Shown: one piece after another, positions 1 through 9,601 of the stretch | How the letters are laid out: each line of letters opens with the position of its first letter | How positions within the stretch are numbered: the first letter of the stretch is position 1 | Origin: an uncultured Shewanella sp. | Lineage (GTDB): Bacteria; Pseudomonadota; Gammaproteobacteria; Enterobacterales; Shewanellaceae | Length of the DNA: 64,000 nt | Direction of reading: 5' to 3' | NCBI RefSeq assembly: GCF_947491715.1 | Contig: NZ_CANLKR010000023.1 | Location: forward strand, 27,786 to 91,785 | The notes under the pieces: generated by a model | What the model was told of the DNA's origin: nothing | Seen by the model: the letters and a program-made list of their open reading frames with translations, nothing else | The model's database searches: none | Made by a program: the position numbers and the translations under genes

Positions 1-1
1 A

Positions 2-874
2 TCACATTATTTTACAGCCAGTGATGGCGCAAGATTACACTATCTTGAAGCAAAGTGTCTCAAAGCAAGGGAATTAGAGGCGGATAGCTTAGAAACCAAT
101 CAAAACAACACCTTATTACTCCTACCAGGAGGCGGGTTTTCTGCCGATATTTTTCAACATCAAATCGATGTTTTTAGTCAGCAATATCGCGTCATTTCAT
201 TGGATAAACGCGGTCATGGACAATCCGAAAAAGTGGATTATGGTTATCGCGTGTCTCGCTTTGCCCATGATTTACATGATCTACTAACAAACTTAGCGTT
301 AACCAATGTGACTATTATCGCTCATTCACTTGGCGCTGCGATGGTATACAACTATATCGATTTGTTCGGTCACCAATCCATTAAAAAGCTCATTGTCGTT
401 GATGAGCCTGCGGCGTTGCTTATTAATCCAGCTTGGTCTGACAATGAGAAACAAGCATACGGCAGCATTTATCAAGCGGCAGAACTTCACGGGCTAACCA
501 ATGGTTTTCTTGAAGAGGATATCAGTGAGCTCTGCCAGAATATTGTTAATGCCATGACCACATCCCACGCCACTACTGCGCAAAAAGACTTTATTCTAAG
601 TTGTATGGCAATACCGGGCAGTGCGGCTTGCCAGCTCTATTTAAATAATATATGCCAAGATTTCCGCGATGTGATTAAAAAACTGACTTTACCCGTGCTT
701 TTTATCACAGGCAGAGCCAGCTTACACCCTTGGCAATCTCATCAATGGATGCATGATCAAGTACCCCATTCAGAACTCTTTATATTTGAAGAGCAACAAG
801 GGGGTAACCACTTTATGATGGTGGAAAACCCCGAATTGTTTAATCAAGTGGTGCTCGATTTTATCAATAGGTGA
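2..874 (+). CDS. alpha/beta hydrolase, 5' end outside the window
   Basis: The reading frame is open from base 2, so the gene starts upstream of the window; the internal TTG at 200 is not the real start. The partial product (about 290 residues) begins SDGARLHYLEA and has an LLLLPGG oxyanion-hole segment, DKRGHGQS, a nucleophile elbow AHSLGAA with the catalytic Ser, and a late His in GGNHFMMVENPE. This order is that of the alpha/beta hydrolase fold (esterase, lipase or lactonase type). The substrate cannot be read from the sequence. It is probably cytoplasmic, but the N-terminus is not visible. It converges with the effector gene that follows. Confidence 0.85.
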   Translation, partial: SHYFTASDGARLHYLEAKCLKARELEADSLETNQNNTLLLLPGGGFSADIFQHQIDVFSQQYRVISLDKRGHGQSEKVDYGYRVSRFAHDLHDLLTNLALTNVTIIAHSLGAAMVYNYIDLFGHQSIKKLIVVDEPAALLINPAWSDNEKQAYGSIYQAAELHGLTNGFLEEDISELCQNIVNAMTTSHATTAQKDFILSCMAIPGSAACQLYLNNICQDFRDVIKKLTLPVLFITGRASLHPWQSHQWMHDQVPHSELFIFEEQQGGNHFMMVENPELFNQVVLDFINR

Positions 875-923
875 ATTAAAATGAGATAATTAATACAGTA
901 CAATCGTATATTTATTAATATCA

Positions 924-2711
924 TTAATCTTTAAACTTGAGTTTAGTTTCTATTGACTCAGGAGAATAGCTTTTCACTGTTTGTGTACTATCCTCAACAC
1001 CTCTAACAGTATCACCATAAGCTTCAAAGGTTTCTTCAAATGAAATTTGTTGAGTCCCCCCTGTTCTCACGTAATTACCTAACTCTGTTGTTTGTACCAT
1101 CGGTGCCTTACCTGTTTTATGAGTGGATCTTGGATTAAGCACGCCTATCTCAGCCAAAAAGGCATTTTCATTAATCGGATCTTTCATCCCATCTTTTGTC
1201 ACACCTGTAATGGTCTGAAACTCTTCCGTATTACTCCAAGTACCTTGTATCACTTCATCATATTCATGCTTATGTTCAACCTGATGATCAACAAGCTTCC
1301 TGCCTTCAGTCGTCCCTTTAGTATGGTAAGCATGAACAAGCTCATGGAAAATCACCCTTGCCATAGGCGCGGTAACAGTTTGAAATTTAATATCTTTTTT
1401 ATCCCCAAGATCCACTGACTCATAGTGATGAGACCGAGTAGGATCCCCCTTCATAAAATATTTAACATCAACACTCGAAGGGTTACTCAATTCATGATCG
1501 TGATCCCAATCTACTGTCGGGCCCTTTTCTGAGAATCTATGCTCAATATTTTTAATGCCCATTTCAGTAAGCGCATTAATCAAATCTCTACCTGTTTTAG
1601 TCTTCATGATTAAATCAAATGCATCTTCAATTTGAGCACGCATTAAAGGTGGATAAATAGGGCTATTTTTATCGACTGTCGGGGTAAAGGTAAAACCTTT
1701 GTCCCCGACTGAAATAGGTTTATGGTTAAGGTGTGGGCTCATACTAGGATTAGTACCACTCACCTGAGCACCAGGATCCAGTACATTTGCCATTCTTTTA
1801 AAGCCAAAATGCGATAAAGTTTGTAGAACATAAAAAGGAACGGGTTCAGGAAGACTCACTGCACAAGCATTTTTTGTGGCACGGCTTGTATTACTTTGTA
1901 TATTTTCAACTGTAGGACTAGTAGCTCCAACGGTAAAAGAATAACTCTTGCTACCTGCGGTCACTTCAAACTTCGCAATCCCTTTTCGTGTTTGAGTCAA
2001 CTGTAGTTTAACTAAGCTTTCATTATCATCCTTACCCAATTTTATATTTGCTCTTTCATTAAATAAGGTTTGACTCTTTATCGATGGTGTTTTAGTGATA
2101 TTGTCATTCTTATTGTCAGCTAACTTAAACTTAGATAGTTTAGTTTTAACATCACTATTATTGTACAACAGTTTTTTCGTCAGTTGATGTCTCTCTAATG
2201 AAAGGTCATCCCCTTTATTTGTCCCAACAAGAATACCTTTAGAACTATAAACGCTATCACTATTCACCGTCTCTAGAGTCCCTAATACCTTAGATATCGT
2301 ATATTGAACATGTGCTTTTTCAACCCCCACATTTAAATTGAACCCATCCTTCAAAGGAGAAACTTTAACATATTTGCTTCTAGGTGAAGAAGGCGATGTT
2401 AACTTGGTTTCACCTTGAGTGTCTAAACCTGTTAATACCTTTTTATATTGAGAGTTTGATCGATTCCAAGACAAATCAAGTTCACCACTATCATCAGATA
2501 AAGGTATACTCATCTTCAAAGAAGGTTCTATTATACTAATCTCCGGCTTTTTACTCGTATGTGAGCCTAAATAACTTAATAAGTTATCAACCAAATCTAA
2601 GGTTCGAGAGCCCGATGAAATACTCCCAATATTAGAGTGACTATTATGTTGCTGACTTTGCTGAGACGTTTGAGATACTGAAGAACTCACTGAATTTGTA
2701 GTGTCGACCAT
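924..2711 (-). CDS. M91-family zinc metallopeptidase, probable type III secretion effector (NleD-like)
   Basis: The 595-residue product has a Ser/Gln/Asn-rich N-terminus without a hydrophobic signal peptide, as is usual for type III substrates. The C-terminal third carries a zinc-protease motif HELVHAYH at residues 456-463, followed by EEFQTITG and NENAFLAEIG. This order matches peptidase family M91, whose known member NleD of enteropathogenic E. coli cleaves host JNK/p38 kinases. The N-terminal 280 or so residues match nothing I recognise and may set targeting. A GAGG ribosome site precedes the ATG. It lies 58 bp downstream of a CesT-type chaperone gene, the usual chaperone-effector order. 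Zinc protease: confident. Secretion by a T3SS: inferred. Confidence 0.8.
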   Translation of the reverse strand: MVDTTNSVSSSVSQTSQQSQQHNSHSNIGSISSGSRTLDLVDNLLSYLGSHTSKKPEISIIEPSLKMSIPLSDDSGELDLSWNRSNSQYKKVLTGLDTQGETKLTSPSSPRSKYVKVSPLKDGFNLNVGVEKAHVQYTISKVLGTLETVNSDSVYSSKGILVGTNKGDDLSLERHQLTKKLLYNNSDVKTKLSKFKLADNKNDNITKTPSIKSQTLFNERANIKLGKDDNESLVKLQLTQTRKGIAKFEVTAGSKSYSFTVGATSPTVENIQSNTSRATKNACAVSLPEPVPFYVLQTLSHFGFKRMANVLDPGAQVSGTNPSMSPHLNHKPISVGDKGFTFTPTVDKNSPIYPPLMRAQIEDAFDLIMKTKTGRDLINALTEMGIKNIEHRFSEKGPTVDWDHDHELSNPSSVDVKYFMKGDPTRSHHYESVDLGDKKDIKFQTVTAPMARVIFHELVHAYHTKGTTEGRKLVDHQVEHKHEYDEVIQGTWSNTEEFQTITGVTKDGMKDPINENAFLAEIGVLNPRSTHKTGKAPMVQTTELGNYVRTGGTQQISFEETFEAYGDTVRGVEDSTQTVKSYSPESIETKLKFKD

Positions 2712-2769
2712 TAAAACCTCTACATATAATGAAGGATTAAAAAAAGAAAAATAAATGAACGGATATGGA

Positions 2770-3210
2770 TTACGCGAATGAGAAAGACAAAGGCTTTCCT
2801 TTTATCATCGCTCTGTTATTATCCTCAACCTTGACATCGTGACCTTCCTCACTACTGGATAAAATCAGCTTTTTCAATGAAATAAACCGTGCTATTAACT
2901 CATTCAAATTGTCATAAGTCACAAATTCAATCATCACTGTCGCCACCAAAGTAGTCATGCCATTAATGGATAATACCCAAGCACTTCCCATTATATCTCT
3001 ATTTAAATTAATACTTTCTATATTTTCAATCTCAATTTCATTAGAGGGAAAATAAGATAACAATGTCATTGACTGGCTTTTATTAGACCATTCTAAATTA
3101 ATCTCCATTCCACATTTAGATTTAATAACAATCGCCTCAGAATCCATAGAAATTGAAGCACCTACATTTTCACACAACTCTGATAATATTTTTTCAAAAT
3201 ATGTTTTCAT
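2770..3210 (-). CDS. CesT/SycE-type type III secretion chaperone
   Basis: This 146-residue protein has the size and layout of class I effector chaperones: an N-terminal helix (KTYFEKILSELCENVG), a beta-rich centre (INLEW, MTLLSYF, GSAWVLSINGMTTLVATVMI) and a late helix (LNELIARFISLKKLIL). Such proteins dimerise and hold the N-terminus of one effector for delivery to the secretion ATPase. It lies directly upstream of the M91 protease on the same strand, so it is probably that effector's dedicated chaperone. Identification rests on size, layout and position rather than a signature motif. Confidence 0.68.
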   Translation of the reverse strand: MKTYFEKILSELCENVGASISMDSEAIVIKSKCGMEINLEWSNKSQSMTLLSYFPSNEIEIENIESINLNRDIMGSAWVLSINGMTTLVATVMIEFVTYDNLNELIARFISLKKLILSSSEEGHDVKVEDNNRAMIKGKPLSFSFA

Positions 3211-4094
3211 GATACTTTCACTCTAATAAATATAAAAATAAAGAGTCAGAACTCTCTCGATATTTAATATTGTTATATATAAAACTAAATAGACACAAAA
3301 ACTCATAACAGCTAAAAATATTAGCCATTTGAATTGATACAAATATCATAGAATAAAAGAATATAGAAAAAAACAAATTTTGACACATATTTTATCTTTT
3401 AACCAATAAAAGTTAAATATGTTTATATATGATTAATAAAGTTAGATTAAAAAGAAGGTTTAAGAAACAAAAAACACTTTTAACCCATTAATATTGAGAA
3501 ATATAGAAACAATTATTAAAAATAAGGCGCAAAAAAAACAAATATATTACAATTAATATGATAACTATTCCATTATCTTAAACTCTTTCTCTCAACACAA
3601 TGCCACCTTAGTCAATAAAAATGGGGATTATCAGATTAGTCTCTGATGAGCTATTAAATCATGTAAAAAAGTACGTATAATGCTTCCCAACGCTGATAAC
3701 AATCCCTATGCCTGTATCATTTTTCGAAGCCTCCTCTCCTCTGAAATAGAAAATCCAAACATCTAATACATAAGACCATAATAAAAAATACTGGCCCAGT
3801 TAGGCTAACAGGGCCTTACTCGCCTACTCACTATCACAAGACAGTTAATACTAAAAACGTCATAAAGACAGGAATGCTAAAGCGAATCAACACTAAAAGA
3901 AGGATCGGCTGCAACAGGTAAATATAAAAATAGTCATTAACAGCATGTTTTACAAAACTATTTAACTTTATAAAATGTATAGTAATAAAATTAAATAACA
4001 AAAGTGAGGGGGTGAAAGAATGAATAAACTATACTTATAATATACCGATTAAACACGCATACTGTGAACCTTAAAAAGTATTAAAGAGGTCTTT
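3211..4094. other. 884-bp AT-rich intergenic region
   Basis: No convincing gene was found on either strand. The half next to the chaperone gene is extremely AT-rich and must hold the promoter of the chaperone-effector pair, but no clear -35/-10 pair stands out. A weak hairpin with GGCCC/GGGCC arms lies near 3793-3815. The right end carries the promoter of the SRPBCC gene. Confidence 0.5.
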
Positions 4095-4586
4095 ATGGCG
4101 TCCATTAAAAAACAAGTCTTAATCAATGCCCCCATTCATCAAGTCTTCGACTACGTCACGAACCCTAACCATTGGCCTATTTTATTTTATCCTTGGTCTA
4201 TAAAGACCGAACCTTATTTACAACAGCCCTTAACGGCCAATCATCCACCCATTAATGAACATACACAAGTATTAGGACTTCAACATCAAATAAAATGGAC
4301 TCCCCAAATTAATGATGCTCCCCATTATTTTTTAGTGTATGGAGAGAGTGCTTTTCTTTTTGGAATTAGAGGATATGTACGTTACGACTTAACCTCCAAA
4401 GATCAAAAAACCTATTTCACTCGCACTTTATTTTACGCTTTCGACCATTATTTCATTGACTTATTATTCGGTCATCTGATCCGTCCCTATTTCAGTTATA
4501 TTTCAACCCGAGGCGTCAACAAAGCCAAACAAATTCTAGATTTTCATACTTTATCTCAATCAGCCAAGAAACCGGTAAACTCATAA
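4095..4586 (+). CDS. SRPBCC-family (START-like) protein
   Basis: The 163-residue product opens with ASIKKQVLINAPIHQVFDYVTNPNHWPILFY, the standard start of SRPBCC/polyketide-cyclase-like domains (a beta strand, then PxxxVFxYVxxPxxWP). These proteins form a deep pocket for hydrophobic ligands; the ligand here is unknown. No signal peptide or catalytic motif is visible. A GAGGT ribosome site precedes the ATG. It stands alone between an AT-rich gap and a convergent acetyltransferase gene. Confidence 0.7.
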   Translation: MASIKKQVLINAPIHQVFDYVTNPNHWPILFYPWSIKTEPYLQQPLTANHPPINEHTQVLGLQHQIKWTPQINDAPHYFLVYGESAFLFGIRGYVRYDLTSKDQKTYFTRTLFYAFDHYFIDLLFGHLIRPYFSYISTRGVNKAKQILDFHTLSQSAKKPVNS

Positions 4587-4627
4587 GCTAAAACTTTTTA
4601 ACGCCTTAATTACTCCAGACTCATATA

Positions 4628-5272
4628 TTAACTAGTTTGATCTGAAGAATAAAAAAGTAATTCGCCAAGGATATTCCCTATCATCAACTCTGTTCGCTTT
4701 TCAAAACGATGATGGTTAAAAAGTTGAATATCTGATACACGGCTAGCAAAAAGTCCAATGCCGTCAAGCTCCGGTTGTTCATCACACCAGCTCAACACCG
4801 CTTGGACTAATTTATGACCAAAACCTTTACCTTGTTCAGAAGGAGAAATGGCAATAAATTGCAAAATACCGCATTCTTTACTGGGTAAATTATCAATAAT
4901 TTGACTTTCCTTTTTCATCAAAGCCTGAGTGGATTGCCAACCTGTACTCAACAGCATTTTTAAACGCCAATGCCAATATCTTGCTTCTCCCAATGGTACC
5001 TGCTGCGTCGCAATACACGCAACACCAATCAATCTATCATCATCAAACAAACCGATTAATGCTTGCTCTTGCTGCCACAATTCATTGAGCTCTTCTCTAA
5101 TCGCTCCTCTCAACTTCTTTTCATATTGTGTTTGCTCGCCTGTCGTTAATGCATCCAAAAATAAAGGATCGCTATGATATGCATTATAAAGAATAGAGGC
5201 AGCAACCCGTAAGTCTTCAGCGGTAAGGTATACAGCACGACATTGCTCAACAGCTTGATTATCCATTTTCAT
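4628..5272 (-). CDS. GNAT-family N-acetyltransferase
   Basis: The product (214 residues, or 212 from the second ATG at 5266, which is better spaced from the AAAGGA ribosome site) has a GNAT fold. Strand 4 reads GILQFIAISPSEQGKGFGHKLVQAVL, containing the acetyl-CoA pyrophosphate loop Q-x-x-G-x-G/A, and is followed by GIGLFASRVSDIQLFNHHRFEKR, the usual strand 5 and Asn-containing helix. The acceptor substrate is not evident. It is convergent with the SRPBCC gene and divergently placed from nothing obvious upstream. Confidence 0.82.
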   Translation of the reverse strand: MKMDNQAVEQCRAVYLTAEDLRVAASILYNAYHSDPLFLDALTTGEQTQYEKKLRGAIREELNELWQQEQALIGLFDDDRLIGVACIATQQVPLGEARYWHWRLKMLLSTGWQSTQALMKKESQIIDNLPSKECGILQFIAISPSEQGKGFGHKLVQAVLSWCDEQPELDGIGLFASRVSDIQLFNHHRFEKRTELMIGNILGELLFYSSDQTS

Positions 5273-5430
5273 TGTCCTTTATGTGATATAGCTCACACTT
5301 AATGTACCAAGCTGACGACAAAGTGCAATTAATAAACAAAATAAATTGGATAATACCGACAAAAGTTGTAAAGCATGCTTAATCAATAAGCTATCACTAA
5401 TTTAAAATGAGTGAGTCGGGCCTATTCCTA

Positions 5431-6006
5431 TCATGAAGCAGAGTAACATTCTTGATAAGAAGAGCATTGTGAACATGAAGCCGTTGGACATAATGGCAAT
5501 TGAGCAGCTAAACAAAATTGCCGATAAAGAAATTTTTTCCAACGCATTTTATTATCGATATTCTTTATGGCAAAAGAAGGAAAATATTGATTAAACAACG
5601 CCGTGATGCCTTGTCTTTCTTCAAAACCCATATCAATATACAAATGGGTGCGACCACAGCAGGCAATCACAATTTTGTGCGCCCACCATAAAGCCTGTTG
5701 TTTATCTTGCATTGATAAATGCGCTGTGAGCAAAGCGAATAAATCATCATAAAATGCCAATGGCCCAGCGTTATTCACTATTAACTGACTAAAGCGTTTA
5801 ATATCATTCAAGGCCATTTCCCACGTCATATTTCGCCAATAGTCATCTAATAAACGCAACCTCTGAATAAGTCTCGCCCCCTCAATTTGCTCTTTTCCAT
5901 TAGTCAAAGAGAGATGGATAAACTTAATGAGATCAGAGGGTATATCATGAGACTGATTTTTCCTTAGTCCATCAATATAGAAATAAATAGCGGCCATTTT
6001 ATCCAT
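5431..6006 (-). CDS. NifQ-like molybdenum/iron-sulfur protein
   Basis: The 191-residue product ends with the NifQ cysteine signature C-x4-C-x2-C-x5-C (Cys173, 178, 181, 187), preceded by MRWKKFLYRQFC, which also resembles NifQ. NifQ carries a Mo-Fe-S cluster and donates molybdenum for FeMo-cofactor assembly in diazotrophs. No nif gene is near, so a role in nitrogen fixation is doubtful; another molybdenum-handling role is possible. A second cluster-like feature, IACCGRTHLYIDMGFEERQGI, lies at about residues 110-130. An AAAGGT ribosome site precedes the ATG. Confidence 0.78.
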   Translation of the reverse strand: MDKMAAIYFYIDGLRKNQSHDIPSDLIKFIHLSLTNGKEQIEGARLIQRLRLLDDYWRNMTWEMALNDIKRFSQLIVNNAGPLAFYDDLFALLTAHLSMQDKQQALWWAHKIVIACCGRTHLYIDMGFEERQGITALFNQYFPSFAIKNIDNKMRWKKFLYRQFCLAAQLPLCPTASCSQCSSYQECYSAS

Positions 6007-6422
6007 ATCGTACCTTTCTAGAAAAAGAGTAAAGCGGCATCTTAATCTGTTATTAATCTAATGGAAAGCGGCACAAGTCTACGTTAAGATCTTCAACAGG
6101 ATCCATCACTTTTATAAGCGATTTACCAACACTATTTTTCAATATTGAGAACATTCATGCCTATTTAACCTCAATATAAGCCCACTTAAAAAGTAAGGGT
6201 AAACAGAAATAAAAAAACCTTTCGAACGACACTGCGATCTTAATTTAAACACAGCAACCCTTTTACGTTCCCCATTCTAAAATCTAAAAATGCATTTTCA
6301 TTGCTCCTCCCTTTTATGAACACTGATAATAAGAAAGCTAAAAACATTAACTCTCAGGTAGCATAGGCATATCTTACAAGTGTATAATCAAGACAATAAA
6401 CAAGCTTACTCTAGTCATATCA
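6007..6422. other. 416-bp intergenic region upstream of gntR
   Basis: AT-rich, with no supported ORF. It must contain the promoters of the NifQ-like gene (left) and gntR (right). I see no second copy of the GntR-type palindrome found at 8044-8069. Confidence 0.5.
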
Positions 6423-7433
6423 ATGAATAAAAAAAGAAGGCCCAACCTGCAAGATGTTGCTGATCTTGTTGGTGTCACTAAGATGACCGTAAGTCGTTTT
6501 CTTCGAGATCCACAACAAGTGTCTATACCTGTCCAAAAGAAACTTGAACAGGCTATTAATCACCTTGGCTATATCAATAATCGCGCTCCAAGTATGTTAT
6601 CTAATGCAAAGAGTCAGGCTATTGGGGTATTGGTTCCCTCTTTGACCAACCAAGTTTTCGCAGAAGTGATCCGAGGCATAGAAAGTATTACCGATAGTGC
6701 CAATTATCAAACGATGCTCGCCCACTATAGCTATTGTCCCAATCAAGAAGAAAAACATATCGCTTCTCTATTATCTTATAATATAGACGGCTTACTCTTA
6801 TCCGACATGCAACACACTCCACGTACATTACAAATGCTCAAAGCATCGGGTATTCCGGTTATTGAAATGATGGACACCCGCTCAAGCCATGCAGGAATAG
6901 CGGTCGGGTTTGATAATGTGCTAGCGGCATATGACATGACTGAAACTCTCATTGACAAAGGTTATAGTCAAATCGTCTACCTTGCAGCCCGTTTAGATAA
7001 ACGCACCGAATTAAAATATCAAGGCTATCAAAAAGCTATGCTGAAAAATTGCCTAAACCCTATTCAAATTTCCACCCAAACCGCTTCTTCGTTTTCATTA
7101 GGCGCTCAACTATTACAACAGACATTAGATACACATCCCCAAACCAATGCCATTTTTTGTACTAATGATGATCTCGCAGTAGGCGCTATATTTGAATGTC
7201 AGCGACAAGGTATCAAAGTGCCAGATAATATGGCCATTGCAGGATTTCACGGTCATGATATTGGCCAAGTACTGGTGCCAACGTTAACCACGGTTATAAC
7301 ACCAAGAGAAGCAATAGGCCAAACCGCAGCTAAAGCCCTACTCGCTCAACTTAATCTTAAAGACAATAATCACGATATCGTTCAATCAACCATCGACTTA
7401 GGTTTTAGTATTCATGTAGGAGAAAGTACCTAA
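6423..7433 (+). CDS. gntR: LacI-family gluconate repressor
   Basis: The 336-residue protein has a LacI-type helix-turn-helix at residues 8-28 (LQDVADLVGVTKMTVSRFL), a hinge helix region and a periplasmic-binding-protein-like effector domain starting IGVLVPSLTNQVFAEVIRGIE. The sequence is close to GntR, which represses gluconate uptake and phosphorylation genes until gluconate or its phosphate is present. It converges on gntK, which is divergent from the permease gene; a perfect palindrome between those two is the likely operator. Confidence 0.9.
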   Translation: MNKKRRPNLQDVADLVGVTKMTVSRFLRDPQQVSIPVQKKLEQAINHLGYINNRAPSMLSNAKSQAIGVLVPSLTNQVFAEVIRGIESITDSANYQTMLAHYSYCPNQEEKHIASLLSYNIDGLLLSDMQHTPRTLQMLKASGIPVIEMMDTRSSHAGIAVGFDNVLAAYDMTETLIDKGYSQIVYLAARLDKRTELKYQGYQKAMLKNCLNPIQISTQTASSFSLGAQLLQQTLDTHPQTNAIFCTNDDLAVGAIFECQRQGIKVPDNMAIAGFHGHDIGQVLVPTLTTVITPREAIGQTAAKALLAQLNLKDNNHDIVQSTIDLGFSIHVGEST

Positions 7434-7464
7434 TCAACCTAAGGGTTAATATAGACTTAAAAAG

Positions 7465-7986
7465 TTACAATTGACGGATCACACATAAACATTTGCCAAG
7501 GACTTGCTCAAACGTCCCTTCAATATGAATGGAATAAACATCATCTTCATCCCTTGAGGGGAAAACTAATGTGTCAAACTGGCTTTGAAGTAATTCAATG
7601 GGCATAAAATGATCTTCGCGCATTTTCATTCGCTCAAGAACCAACTCAAATGACCCGTACAGATGTAAAAAAACAGCCTTTTCGTTTCCTTCACGAAGGA
7701 CATCTCTATATTGTTTTTTCAATGCGGAGCATACCATTACGCCTGAGTGTTCATCATCCACTAAATATCCAATAGCATCTCGCACATTCTCAAGCCAAGG
7801 TTGACGATCTTCATCATTAAGTGATTGTCCCGAAGCCATTTTAATAATATTGTCTTTGGGATGTAAATCATCTCCATCAATAAACTTGGCATTGACAGCT
7901 TGAGCTATTGCTCTACCGATAGAAGACTTCCCCGTACACGATACTCCCATAATAATGAGACATCGACCATTAATATTCTCATACAT
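7465..7986 (-). CDS. gntK: gluconokinase
   Basis: GntK phosphorylates gluconate to 6-phosphogluconate with ATP for the Entner-Doudoroff or pentose-phosphate routes. The 173-residue product has the P-loop GVSCTGKSSIG at residues 14-24, the substrate motif FIDGDDLHPKDNIIKMASG, then DEDRQPWL and CSALKKQYRDVLR, all diagnostic of the thermoresistant gluconokinase family. It is divergent from the permease gene with the GntR-type operator between them. Cytoplasmic. Confidence 0.95.
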   Translation of the reverse strand: MYENINGRCLIIMGVSCTGKSSIGRAIAQAVNAKFIDGDDLHPKDNIIKMASGQSLNDEDRQPWLENVRDAIGYLVDDEHSGVMVCSALKKQYRDVLREGNEKAVFLHLYGSFELVLERMKMREDHFMPIELLQSQFDTLVFPSRDEDDVYSIHIEGTFEQVLGKCLCVIRQL

Positions 7987-8043
7987 TTGTTCTTACTACC
8001 CTCAAAATATCATTGATTTTTAATAGACATCAACATAAGGTGC

Positions 8044-8069
8044 GTGTAATGTTACCGGTAACATTACAC
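8044..8069. promoter_or_regulatory. GntR-type operator, 26-bp perfect palindrome
   Basis: A perfect inverted repeat centred between 8056 and 8057 with core ATGTTACCGGTAACAT, very close to the E. coli GntR operator. It lies between the divergent gntK and gntT genes, about 60 bp from gntK and 105 bp from gntT, and could repress both. Confidence 0.88.
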
Positions 8070-8174
8070 AGTATTCACTGCCATAGTCAAGTATTCGATA
8101 ATCGGAATTATGACTTATACAATACATTAAATTGACATAATCATTCGACAATAATAATCAAATAAGGAAACAAC

Positions 8175-9560
8175 ATGTCTAACTCATCATTGATCCTTAC
8201 AGCTGTGGGTTCCATCCTCTTATTGCTTTTTTTAGTCATGAAAACAAGATTACATGCTGTTGTCGCACTGATTTTAGTATCCATGATTGCAGGGATACTG
8301 TCAGGCATGAGTCCTGAAAATATTGCGAGCACGATTCAAAAAGGCATGGGAGGCACTTTAGGCTTTGTTGCCGTGGTTGTTGCATTAGGTGCCATGTTTG
8401 GAAAAATCATGGAAGTCACAGGCGCTCTCGATCGTATAGCTCATACTTTGTTGACACAATTCGGTAAAAAGAATGCACATTGGGCCCTAACACTGACTGG
8501 CTTTATTTGTGCGTTACCTTTATTTTTTGATGTCGCCGTTGTACTGCTCATTGGAGTTGCCTTTGCCGTCGTTAGACGAAGTCATGATAGTTTAATCAAA
8601 ATGGGGATCGCTTTACTCGCTGGTATTGCCAGTTGCCAAGCTTTTCTTATTCCTGCACCAGGTCCCATTTTAGTCGCATCGCAATTACATGCTGACTTTG
8701 GTTATATGATTTTATTCGGCTTGCTGGCCTCTATTCCAGCCATGATCCTCGCAGGTCCCCTTTTTGGCCGTTTTATTGCCACTAAAGTCCATGTCGACTT
8801 ACCCAATGAAAGTGACTTTAACAACCAAAACATAGAAAATGAAACTCAAGCAAACAACACTATAACCATTGCTCGTGAAGGAGAAGGTAGTCCCAGCTTT
8901 TTATTGGCCTTAGGCTTAATTAGCCTGCCGCTATTTTTGATTGCACTTAATACTTTTGGCACTCGACTCATTGCTCCAAACTCCTCATTACACTCATGGC
9001 TGGCATTTATTGGTCACCCTTTTACCGCTATTTTAGTCGCTTGTTTAATGGCATTTTATTTTTTAGGGATCAAGCGTGGTATATCTGGCGATCGCATTAT
9101 GGATATTTGCAATAGCGCCCTGCAACCCGCAGGTATTATCATTTTAGTCACAGGTGCGGGAGGTATTTTCAAACAAGTACTGATTGATTCCGGCGTCGGT
9201 ACTGCCTTAGGAGATCTCCTCGCAGGTTCAGGCTTACCCGTAGTGATACTTGCTTTCGTTTTATCCGCAGCAGTGAGAATTATTCAGGGTTCTGCAACCG
9301 TTGCCATGTTGACTGCATGCGGTCTTATTCTCCCCATTATTACCCCTCTTAATCTTAACGGTGCACAACTCGCTGCTATCACCATTGCCATTGGAGGAGG
9401 CTCAGTTGTTCTCTCTCATGTCAATGACTCTGGTTTCTGGTTAGCCAATCGCTACTTAGGCTTAACCGAAAAGCAAACTCTTCAAACTTGGACAATAATG
9501 GAGACCATAATTGGGGTCACAGGAGGGATCATGGCTATCTTAATTTCCGCTTTTTTATAA
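8175..9560 (+). CDS. gntT: gluconate:H+ symporter (GntP family)
   Basis: The 461-residue polytopic membrane protein has about 12-14 hydrophobic segments and GntP-family motifs: GGTLGFVAVVVALGAMFGKIME, LPLFFDVAVVLLI, IPAPGPILVASQL and a late GGGSVVLSHVNDSGFW. The family imports gluconate with protons across the inner membrane. An AAGGAAA ribosome site precedes the ATG. Position beside gntK and the GntR operator supports gluconate as substrate. gntT rather than gntP or gntU is a best guess. Confidence 0.9.
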   Translation: MSNSSLILTAVGSILLLLFLVMKTRLHAVVALILVSMIAGILSGMSPENIASTIQKGMGGTLGFVAVVVALGAMFGKIMEVTGALDRIAHTLLTQFGKKNAHWALTLTGFICALPLFFDVAVVLLIGVAFAVVRRSHDSLIKMGIALLAGIASCQAFLIPAPGPILVASQLHADFGYMILFGLLASIPAMILAGPLFGRFIATKVHVDLPNESDFNNQNIENETQANNTITIAREGEGSPSFLLALGLISLPLFLIALNTFGTRLIAPNSSLHSWLAFIGHPFTAILVACLMAFYFLGIKRGISGDRIMDICNSALQPAGIIILVTGAGGIFKQVLIDSGVGTALGDLLAGSGLPVVILAFVLSAAVRIIQGSATVAMLTACGLILPIITPLNLNGAQLAAITIAIGGGSVVLSHVNDSGFWLANRYLGLTEKQTLQTWTIMETIIGVTGGIMAILISAFL

Positions 9561-9601
9561 ATCTGCTAATCTTAACCAAAAAGCTCTATAAACTTGGAAA
9601 C

